Of a DNA stretch of 64,000 nt, positions 56,470 through 64,000 are shown in pieces. The notes below the pieces were generated by a model. The model was not told the origin of the DNA. It worked only from the letters and a program-made list of their open reading frames with translations, and searched no databases. The stretch is from Hyposmocoma kahamanoa (lineage: Eukaryota > Arthropoda > Insecta > Lepidoptera > Cosmopterigidae): contig NW_020654748.1 in the NCBI RefSeq assembly GCF_003589595.1, positions 1,701,971-1,765,970 on the forward strand, read 5' to 3'. Position numbers and translations under genes: made by a program. Numbering within the stretch: the stretch's first letter is position 1; the number at the start of each line of letters is the position of its first letter.

Positions 56470-56718
56470 ATACCAAATGGCGGCACGTACAAGTCGGGCC
56501 TGTCCATAACAGTTGCAGTGGCACTCGCTTTAAATTGCAAACATCTGAGCTTCCAGCGAGCCAGTCGCTAGTGACAAGTCCCATGTGCCTGAAATTTCAC
56601 CAGCATCTTCAAACCCGGAACGCAATAATGCTTACATTACTGCTCGGTGGCAGAAACAGGTAAAGTGGATAGCACGTCCCTGGATGAACTCTTTCACAAG
56701 GAGCTCTACTGCTACTAA
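56470..56718 (-). repeat. SINE-A copy
   Basis: Reverse complement from TTTAGTAGCAGTAGAGCTCC to the 'GACTTGTACGTGCCGCCA' end. Confidence 0.85.
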
Positions 56719-57931
56719 ATACCTCGAGAATCTCATGTGTTATGCTCATTTTATCGTTTCAATACGTTGAAACGTTCCCCTGTAACGTTGTGAATTTGGG
56801 CTTACGATTATTTAGGTTCGTAGGAGTACTCGAAACTCAAATACGAGCCAAAAAACAGATCGCGCGTGTTTCAGAGTCTGGTATCTAGTGTATACCTTAC
56901 ATAATTGATGTGCTGTGCTGATAATTCATTATGCTGTATATATAACTTAGTTACAAAAATTCGCCTTCATTCCTTTACGCAGTAATGAACACGAGTATTG
57001 GAGTATCACGTGTCTGAGTACTGCTATTGTCTCAGTTCTGCCAGAATATATGGCGACAAATTGATTCCGTTTGAAACGAACATCGAACGAAGTATGTTTT
57101 GACAGTTTTTTTTTTTAAATAAAGCAGAAAAATCTTGCATAAAGTCGCTGTGATGAAAAGCATTGAATAATCGAATGATTGAAGGCTAACCTTCGAGTGT
57201 CAATAGGTATTATGATTATAGGGTTTGGTGCCAAGAATTCAGCTATTTAACGCGTCGTTGTTTTGATTAACGTTTTGATTGGCACATAATTAATTCGCTG
57301 AAAGGTTGTTGTAATTTTTCATTATTACGCCTATTATAAAGTGTAAGAAACATTTTCATTAAAAATGTTGGGTGGTACTTTCGTATATAAAAAACACGGA
57401 GTATCATTTTATTGAACCTCTTTGTAATGCTGAGAAGTTTAAATTTCGAATCTTTTAATTACATTTGTATTGAATTGATATTCACTTATTTTTTGTGAAA
57501 TTACTCGACTAGTTTGTTATAATTATTAATAAAAAGATCACACTTAGAAATAATTCCTTCGATCCGGCTGGATATTATTTCAACTATTATTCAATAATAA
57601 TTAATAATTCTGCTGCGGAGAGGAATTTCTGTAGAAGAAAGCACATTTGTTTTATTGGACTTCGTTCGATTTTTAAAATGTTTTGTAATTTTTCTTCGTT
57701 CTCTAATTGGGTTTGTATGAACTATTTTACATGAATGAATGAAAGAATGAAATATTCTTTATTGCACATGAGTTTGTTGGTAGGTCAATGCACATAGAAA
57801 TTTAGGTGTCGCAAATGTCTAATACGAATAGAAGTATTTCAGACGTTTATATTCTATCCCACATTCTATTATTATTATTATTATTGTATGTATATATAAA
57901 GCCACAAGTTCTTACTCACTGATAGAAATAG
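56719..57931. other. Unannotated A+T-rich stretch
   Basis: Only a (TTA)n microsatellite near 57869-57885 and poly-T runs. Confidence 0.45.
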
Positions 57932-58189
57932 AACGCATACTTCCCGATATGGTGGAAAAAAAATATTTTTACCGTTGAACGCGGATAGGCTCCAAAGTAA
58001 AGAATCAAATATGAGAGGACCTGAATATGGAAAATATGAATGAGTGATAAAAAGCGAAATTCAAATAAACAAGATGGCCGCCATACAAATTTCAAAGCCT
58101 CCTATCACGGAAACTATCAGAGATAGGTAGGAGGTGCTCGGAAGAATGTCATAAAGGGTAACACTGGTCAACTGTCTGGGTTAAAAAAA
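57932..58189 (+). repeat. Left flank of the tandem array
   Basis: 'GCATACTTCCCGATATGGTG' here is repeated as GCATACTTCCCGATGTAGTG at 59128, on the other side of the array, so the array seems bounded by direct repeats. 'AAGATGGCCGCCATACAAAT' near 58068 is an outlying array motif. Confidence 0.5.
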
Positions 58190-58985
58190 ATTCAAGACGG
58201 CGATTTCAAAATGGCGGCCGAAGAAAAACTTGCTTCGATCCAGCTGAAAATTGGCATGCGAGGGTCTTTAGGAGTCCTTAATCATAATTTGGGGTCAAAA
58301 ATTTCTTTTCGCCATTTTTTAATATGGCTGCCATATAAGTGTTTTTTTTTTTTCGTTAAAAATAGCTGCCGAAAGAGATATGCTCTGATTCGATTGAAAA
58401 TTGGCATGTGAAGACCACTACAAATTATAATAATTTGTGCTCAAAATTTGTTTTTCGCTATTTTCAAATATGGCCGTCATAGAAACGTTCGTTGGCGGCA
58501 GAAAAAAAATTGCTCTGATCCCTTTGAAAATTGGCATATGGGGGTGCTTGAAAATAATTTGTGATCAAAATTGTATTTTCGCCATTTTTAAATAGGCCAT
58601 ACAAACTCTTTTAGCAGCAAATAAAAATTTGCACTAATTCGATTGAAAATGGCCATGTCGGGGTCTTTGTGAGTGTTTAATAATAATTACCGGTTAATAT
58701 TTATTTTTCACCATTTTTCTATATGGCTACCACACAAACTTTTTTGGCGATAGATACAAATTTCTTCTAATTCGACTGAAAATGACATGGCATCATAATT
58801 TGGGGTAAAAATTTTGTTTCCGCTGTTTTTCCATATAGCCGTAATTTATTTATGTAACTTGCTTTTCTCGAACTGAAAATTAGCACGAAAAGATTTCTAT
58901 AATTGTTTGATAATAATTAGTGGTCATAATATATTTTTGCAATTTTTAAATATGGCCGCGATTAAAGAGCTATTTAAATTTTTTT
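58190..58985 (+). repeat. Degenerate tandem array, about six units of roughly 130 bp
   Basis: Each unit carries 'GATCCGATTGAAAATTGGCA'-like sequence, then 'GGGGTCTT', 'ATAATTTGGGGTCAAAA', 'TTTTCGCCATTTTTAAATAT' and 'GGCCGCCATACAAACTTTTT'. The GAAAATTGGCATG anchor lies at about 58251, 58401, 58531, 58651, 58782 and 58881. Units have diverged strongly toward the 3' end. Confidence 0.8.
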
Positions 58986-59359
58986 AAAACAAAGTTCTAA
59001 GTGCCAAGGCTGCAGGCCGAGGTCCGCGGAGGGCGAAGCCCGAAGCGTCCGTACGCCTTCGTATGGAGGTAATTATATACGGAGGCGTAATAGATTACGA
59101 GTACAAGATCTCACAAATGTAAAAATGTAAGGCATACTTCCCGATGTAGTGGAAATGAGATACTTATTATAGCGTTGTTGTATCTCAACCATATCTGTTA
59201 GATTCCATTTTCTTGAAAGCTATGCCAAGAAGAGAGAGAGAGGGAAGTATTTAGGGGGAAAAAATGCCAAACTACTGCCGAATTTCCTGTACTATAAATT
59301 CCAAAACAACGATAATCCAGAATACTCAGACCAAAACCAACTTAGAAATGTTCGTTTCT
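58986..59359. other. G+C-rich CCGAGG patch, then A+T-rich DNA
   Basis: 'GCTGCAGGCCGAGGTCCGCG' and 'GGGCGAAGCCCGAAGC' (59003-59040) share CAGGCCGAG with 59465-59490 ('GCCGCAGGCCGAGCCCGACC'). The two patches may bound one element. A (GA)n run lies near 59233. Confidence 0.4.
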
Positions 59360-59430
59360 TAAATTGGCCCAAATCGGGAATCGACCTCCTCATCAAGCAC
59401 TCATAGTACTAACTGCTGTGCCACCGAAGA
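59360..59430 (-). repeat. tRNA-like SINE head
   Basis: On the minus strand 'GGTGGCACAGCAGTTAGTAC' (A-box region, 59411-59423) and 'GGTCGATTCCC' (B box, 59377-59387) are at tRNA-like spacing. Confidence 0.55.
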
Positions 59431-59639
59431 GCATGAGCCCGTAAACTGAACCCGACCACACGCCGCAGGCCGAGCCCGACCCCACCGTAGGTGGGGTACA
59501 GGGCTTGTATTATATTATATTACTGTGAATGTATATTTCTTTGTATCGTATGAATTCCGGGCTAGTATGAAATAATTTATATAAATTATAAATATATACA
59601 AGTGTAATTACTCATTTTCTAGATTACCCTTACAATTGT

Positions 59640-59760
59640 GACGACGCTGTGGCCCAACGGTTTGCACTACGGGAGCTGGATGGAGAAATAACTTTGCTAA
59701 ATTATGTAGCTTCAGGTCTGGGTACTCTGGGTTCCCTGGAGTGAATTCGTAGTTCTAGGA
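59640..59760 (+). repeat. SINE-E head, plus-strand copy
   Basis: 'TGTGGCCCAACGGTTTGCAC' gives an A-box-like stretch; 'GGGAGCTGGATGGAGAAA' and 'GGTCTGGGTACTCTGGGTTC' follow. The inverted copy is at 60735-60815. Confidence 0.55.
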
Positions 59761-60162
59761 CAGGGAATAATCTAGTTTGAGTCCAGAAAATTTATGTGGC
59801 TATCGGAAAAATATAGTACTCCAAAAAAAATTATAATATGTTTATCAAAAGCAAGCGCGGATAATCATTTCAACTCATTGCGTCATATTCACTATGAGTG
59901 TGCACTTAAAGATAAAAAGTATAATAATAATTAATTAAAAGCAGCCTAACATTCCGTACTTTAATCAATGAAGCTACTTGATTATTAGTATTGCAACGAA
60001 AGTATCGTAATGGAAACAGATGTTAAAGGTAAATCTTAGCGAAAACGGAAGCGAATGCGGAAGCAAAAGAGTAAACACTATAAAATTTCTACGAAATTGT
60101 TCCAAATAAGGCTTGTTTTTGATTTCATAAATACACTTGACACAACATAAAACTGCTCAAAA

Positions 60163-60298
60163 ACGCGCGCTCCGCAACCAAGCAAATTTCCGATTAAAGT
60201 TGCGGAAGCAGAAACTGAAACAGATGTGAAAAAGCGTGCACAACTTCTGCAGTTGCAGCAACAGAGATCTGTTGCATCACTATTAATCAATTGAGTAG
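60163..60298 (+). repeat. Direct repeat copy 1 (partner 60587-60713)
   Basis: 'CGCGCGCTCCG', 'CGATTAAAGTTGCGGAAGCA', 'GTGAAAAAGCGTGCACAACT' and 'GATCTGTTGCATCACTATT' then AATCAATT. Related GCGGAAGC motifs occur at 60040-60070. Bases 59761-60162 hold nothing else recognised. Confidence 0.75.
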
Positions 60299-60348
60299 CG
60301 CAATGGGAGAATGGTTCGTATCTCCGTGGCGGCATCTCATCATTCTAT

Positions 60349-60570
60349 TTAAAAGCCAGGCTCTTGGCGGTGAAGTCCCTTCCACACCTCGTGGTTCACG
60401 GCCAGCTCCTTGACCTCTTTATAGCTACTCATCTTGACGGTCTTCTTAATTTGTTCGCTATACTTATGCCATTCCTTCTTCCTTTTTTTTTTCTTTCTTC
60501 CTTCTTCCTTTGCCATTTAGTCTTCCTCTCTTTCTTTTTCTTTCTATGTTCCCCTGAATTATAACTTTGT
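60349..60570 (-). pseudogene. RTE-like C-terminal tail with purine-rich expansion
   Basis: The minus strand reads 'IIQGNIERKRKRGRLNGKGR', then a purine-only stretch coding Lys/Arg, and after a frameshift at an A10 run (60483-60492) 'EWHKYSEQIKKTVKMSSYKE', 'VKELAVNHEVWKGLHRQE' and PGF with TAA (60349-60351). It is the same family as 5222-5486, with a Lys/Arg insertion between the GKRKRGR patch and the EQIKK block. Truncated and inactive. Confidence 0.75.
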
Positions 60571-60586
60571 AGCATGTACCTTCAAA

Positions 60587-60713
60587 TCGCGCGCTCCGAT
60601 TAAAGTTCCGTTATGAAAGTTGCGGAAGGAGAAACGGAAACAGACGTGAAAAAGCGTGCAGAACTTCCGCACGGAAGCAGAAGATCTGTTCCAATACTGT
60701 TAATCAATTAATT
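60587..60713 (+). repeat. Direct repeat copy 2 (partner 60163-60298)
   Basis: 'CGCGCGCTCCGATTAAAGTT', 'GTGAAAAAGCGTGCAGAACT' and 'AGATCTGTTCCAATACTG' then TTAATCAATT. The two copies flank the RTE tail. Confidence 0.75.
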
Positions 60714-60734
60714 TAAAGATACATGCCGTTACAA

Positions 60735-60815
60735 AGTTGTAATGTACCCAGAACACCCAGGCTTGAACCTAACTTAGAAGTTTCTTTTCTCCATCCAGCG
60801 CCCATAGTGCAAACC
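60735..60815 (-). repeat. SINE-E head, minus-strand copy
   Basis: The reverse complement reads 'CCTAACGGTTTGCACTATGG', 'GCGCTGGATGGAGAAAAG' and 'GGTTCAAGCCTGGGTGTTCT' (B-box-like GGTTCAAGCC). Confidence 0.55.
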
Positions 60816-61104
60816 GTTAGGTCGGTACTCATAATGATAATTTTGATATAGAAAATGTTGATAACCCCAATGAATACTACGTCTACTCAAAAGACCTTTG
60901 ACCTCAAAATCAGTCCTTTTTTGGAGAAAGCGGTTAACCGTCCCTTTGGAAAGGAATTGAGATCCGTGGTCTCTGTCTACCCCGGTGGGTGACATACATG
61001 ATAGAATGTACGAGCGGAATGCACTGTCGGTGCCGTGTCATACATTAAAACAATGGTGCACGATTGTGATGTTTTATAACAACTTGTGATCTTATCGAGT
61101 TCTC

Positions 61105-61250
61105 AGGTTTTCGCGATTGTTACACATCGGAAATAAAACTATTTTCCCGGATTTAATTCGCATATATTTGTTTTTTCAAACAAACCAACGTTTCGGGCCC
61201 TTAACAGGCTCCACGGTCGCGGTTGACTCAACCGATTTGATCGAACCGAC
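61105..61250 (+). repeat. Repeat family D copy
   Basis: 'CATATATTTGTTTTTTCAAA', 'CAAACCAACGTTTCGGGCCC' and 'CTCCACGGTCGCGGTTGACT', next to the Tc1 element. Confidence 0.65.
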
Positions 61251-61338
61251 CAATTTGTGATCTTTTTAAGCATTAGGAAATCGCAGTGATAACTCGGCCT
61301 ATCACATTTAATTTAATACCAAACTTTGTTTGTTACTA

Positions 61339-62884
61339 CACACACCAAAAGTGTCTAGGGATCAAGTACGTTTAAGAGTATTGCTGCAATTAGTGTTAAT
61401 TATATTAACTTTTTTGTATCGCTATTGATACTTTTTAGTGAGTTTTAACATTTAGATAAGGAATATTGTTTAAAATTCGATAATAAGAAGAAAATCGATT
61501 GTCAATGTGGTTTTGTATAAAAATGAGTTATAGCGTTTTGACAAAATCATTACAATATCTGCATCGGAACCGAAACAATTTACATTATTATGGAGAGACG
61601 ACATCATTTAACCCGAGAAGTGATGATGCGAGCCGTCGGAATGTTGGAAGCTGGTTCCAGGCAACGTGCTGTGGCTTTCACTCTTAACACTACACAGAGC
61701 GTCATAAGTCGCCTCTGGACGCGCTATCGCATGACGGGCAGCGTGGCCGAGCGACATGGAGGACGATCTCGCATCATGACTCGCAGACAGGACCGGTATA
61801 TCCAAAATACTGCTCGACGGAATCGTACCATGACCGCCATGATGTTGGTTACGAGGCTCCACAGCTCCTCAGGCTTGCTAATAAGCGATCAAACAATCCG
61901 AAATCGTTTACGTGAAGTGGGTCTGCGATCCCGAAGGCCGCTCAGAGTTCCACCTATTGCACCCTGCAATCGCAGGACCCGTTTCCGATGGGCTCGCGAA
62001 CACAGAAACTGGGAGGAAGAAGACTGGCGCTATGTGTGCTTTTCGGATGAATCCCGCTTCGGTATGAGACCGGATACAAGACGTACTCGAGTTTGGAGAA
62101 CATCTGGACGTCATGAACGTTTGAGATATTGTCAGGAAGTTCATCCATATGGTGGGGGAACAATAATGATATGGGCCGGTATTTGGATCGGCGGAAGAAC
62201 CGGTCTCATTTGGATCAGGGGTAACCTCAATGCTCAAGTTTACGCAGAGAGGATTGTTTCAGATGTTATCATCCCTTTGCGAGGCCAGTTGGGTGATTCA
62301 TTTCAACTAATGCATGACAACGCACGTCCACACACGGCTAGAGTCGTAACACGCATTCTTGCCGAAGCTCGTATCAACGTTCTGCCGTGGCCTGCTCAAT
62401 CGCCAGACCTCAATCCAATTGAGCACGCATGGGATATGCTTCAAAGAAGAGCTGTGCCGAGTATGCATACCGTACATACTCTACAACAATATTTTGACTT
62501 GTTACAAAACACATGGGCGGCCATTCCTCAAAGTGATTTTGATGAACTCATCTTAAGCATGCCAAATCGCTGTAATTGTGTGATTCGTGTTAATGGTGGA
62601 AATACAGATTATTAATTTTCTTATCTTTACAATAAAAATGAGCAAAATCATCATTTTCGCCATTTTTTTTGTCATTTAATTGACGCCGTTAATTTGAGTT
62701 TTTTCCCACAATTTGCAAAAACATCAATTTTAGTTTATTTTAATTAAATATAGGGGTAAGCGGTTAAATAAAACATAAGCATTAAAGTAAGAAGTCGTCC
62801 TGGAAGACTGGATTTGGTAAATATTGCTTAAATAATTTTTATTTCAAAAATATTCACTTGATCCCTAGACACTTTTGATGTGTG
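61339..62884 (+). mobile_element. Full-length Tc1-like transposon, 1546 bp
   Basis: The 29-bp TIRs (61339-61367 and 62856-62884) start CACACACCAAAAGTGTCTAG and differ at one base. TA lies directly outside both ends (61337-61338, 62885-62886), the target duplication of Tc1/mariner elements. The single intronless gene inside is complete and a polyadenylation signal, AATAAA (62631-62636), follows it. Near-identical TIRs and an undamaged ORF suggest a recent insertion. Confidence 0.95.
61590..62615 (+). CDS. Tc1-family DD34E transposase, intact
   Basis: The enzyme cuts and pastes its own element by binding the TIRs and joining ends at TA sites in the nucleus. The 341-residue frame is uninterrupted, the usual Tc1 length. 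Residues 1-50 form the first helix-turn-helix ('MERRHHLTREVMMRAVGMLE', 'SVISRLWTRYRMTG'). GGRSR (57-61) stands where most relatives have GRPR, and basic residues nearby can serve for nuclear import. The second HTH lies at about 75-115 ('SDQTIRNRLREVGLRSRRP'). The catalytic triad is D153 (FSDESRF), D243 (MHDNARPHTA) and E278 (SPDLNPIEHAWD), with exactly 34 residues between the last two. A glycine-rich 'YGGGTIMIWAGI' block (187-198) is in place. ATG 61590 is the first Met of the frame before the HTH. All key residues are present, so activity is plausible. Confidence 0.96.
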   Translation: MERRHHLTREVMMRAVGMLEAGSRQRAVAFTLNTTQSVISRLWTRYRMTGSVAERHGGRSRIMTRRQDRYIQNTARRNRTMTAMMLVTRLHSSSGLLISDQTIRNRLREVGLRSRRPLRVPPIAPCNRRTRFRWAREHRNWEEEDWRYVCFSDESRFGMRPDTRRTRVWRTSGRHERLRYCQEVHPYGGGTIMIWAGIWIGGRTGLIWIRGNLNAQVYAERIVSDVIIPLRGQLGDSFQLMHDNARPHTARVVTRILAEARINVLPWPAQSPDLNPIEHAWDMLQRRAVPSMHTVHTLQQYFDLLQNTWAAIPQSDFDELILSMPNRCNCVIRVNGGNTDY

Positions 62885-62886
62885 TA

Positions 62887-63502
62887 TATATATTATTATT
62901 ATGAAATAATTCGTTCTGGACTTAGTTTAGCCTATTTTCAGGTATTTTTACTCTTTTTATTATTTTTTTTTAATTAGCACATTCTTTAGACAGTATCCAT
63001 AAGTGTATCTTATATTTTTTTCTAAAACCATTATTTAATAGTAAATATCTAAACCATATTTAATCTAGCAAAACAGTTCTTCCCGCTTCTCCTCCGATGA
63101 TTTGCATTAAGAACTGATTATTAGTACGACTGTAGTTTATGTTACAAACAGCACTTAACTATTTTCCTTGTTATTAATAATGTCATTGTCCTATATTGCG
63201 CTGGGTGGAAGTTCCTCGTATAATATTGGCTGGTTTGCGGTTGAAATTTATGCTATTAACATTAGAAGTTCTATCATGCTTTAAATTCTTGGTAACTATT
63301 GTAATTTATTACATTTTCAGTATTTTTAATAAATAAAACTAAATTAGGTCAGGCGAGGACTGTACTGTATATTCATTTTGTTAAAGCCGTAATATGAGTT
63401 TTTTTTTAAACATATTCCAAACAGATTTTGTAATTTAAATACATATACAGTGTATAGTTTTGGTGTAAATTATAAACTATTTATTATTATTTTTTAATAA
63501 TA
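62887..63502. other. Unannotated A+T-rich stretch
   Basis: Nothing recognised. Confidence 0.45.
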
Positions 63503-63790
63503 TCAAGTGACGGGACGAACGAATCGTGCGCCTGATGTTAAGCTACACGCCTGTCCGTAACAGTTGCAGTGCCACTCAGAGCTTGAAATTGCAAAGATCT
63601 GAGGGGCACTGCCACTGCACCCGACACCCTGAGACATACGTTAACAAGTCCCATGGGGCCTGTAATTTCACCAGCACCTTACCCTTCAAAACCAGAACAC
63701 AGTAATGCTAACATTACTGCTTGGTGGCAGAAATAGGTATGGTCGCAGTACTTCCCTGGACGAACTCTTTCACAAGGAGCTCTATGCTAT
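63503..63790 (-). repeat. SINE-A copy, near full length
   Basis: Reverse complement from AGCATAGAGCTCCTTGTGAA through the complete body to GTTCGTCCCGTCACTTGATA. It is among the best-preserved copies. Bases 63791-64000 hold nothing recognised. Confidence 0.88.
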
Positions 63791-64000
63791 ATTATTGCGA
63801 ATAAATAAATAATTGCACATAGATAATATTATATACATTTGTAAAAACTTGCTGCTATTTGTTATTTTTACATCAATCAACTCCCGCTAACGTAATGAAA
63901 ATTTATCTGAAATTCGTTTTTCGCTATCTCAACTAATTCAAAAGATAATAATGACTCCAAATAGTAGGCGGAATGCTCCGTCCCTTTTTAGCAAAACGAT

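Noticed and set aside
61608..62237. Minus-strand frames of 69-109 codons
   Set aside because: They are antisense shadows of the Tc1 transposase gene.
1..64000. Prokaryotic features, CRISPR arrays, telomeric (TTAGG)n or complete LTR retrotransposons
   Set aside because: Looked for and not seen; tandem repeats present have no spacer pattern, and no gag/pol/integrase motifs were found.

Overview
This is intron-rich or intergenic DNA from an insect, most likely a moth or butterfly (Lepidoptera). It is about two-thirds A+T by eye and almost devoid of long reading frames. It is densely packed with dispersed repeats of lepidopteran type: tRNA-derived SINEs with A and B boxes, 5'-truncated non-LTR retrotransposon tails, MITEs and one Tc1-like transposon. 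No prokaryotic gene organisation, rRNA gene, CRISPR array or complete LTR retrotransposon was seen. The only complete protein gene is the Tc1 transposase (61590-62615, plus).

Layout. 1-4.9 kb: a nested stack. A dispersed repeat, also present at 54.63-55.28 kb, is split by a DNA transposon with long terminal inverted repeats (TIRs) and an 8-bp target-site duplication (TSD). The left TIR of that transposon is itself split by a non-LTR reverse transcriptase tail. 5-11.5 kb: RTE-like and CR1/Jockey-group tails, plus a 378-bp element with 8-bp TSD and 22-bp TIRs that keeps a THAP-type zinc-finger start, best read as a P-element-like deletion derivative. 12-20 kb: mostly unannotated A+T-rich DNA with a foldback element, a CpG-dense promoter-like island (16.87-17.06 kb) followed by a strong splice donor, and a 219-codon open frame without an ATG. 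20-34 kb: tRNA-SINEs, a repeated module that carries a TATA box and a tiny Gly/Cys-rich frame, non-LTR tails, and two of three copies of a young MITE. 34-50 kb: more SINEs, a Tourist-like MITE nested in a SINE, AT palindromes, one probable host exon (45291-45475) ending in GTAAGT, and a hAT-like MITE. 50-64 kb: the third MITE copy, a Jockey tail, a degenerate tandem array of about 130-bp units (58.2-59.0 kb), a symmetrical composite locus (59.6-60.8 kb) and the full-length Tc1 element.

How it fits together. Retrotransposon tails (RTE, CR1/Jockey groups) would have supplied reverse transcriptase for themselves and possibly for the SINEs. MITEs depend on transposases that are not encoded here. 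Host signal is limited to the CpG-dense promoter/5' exon near 17 kb and the exon at 45.3 kb, both on the plus strand. They could belong to one gene with very long, repeat-filled introns or to different genes; the sequence alone does not decide this. Family names for the repeats are assigned from motifs, TSD length and TIRs, not from a database search.
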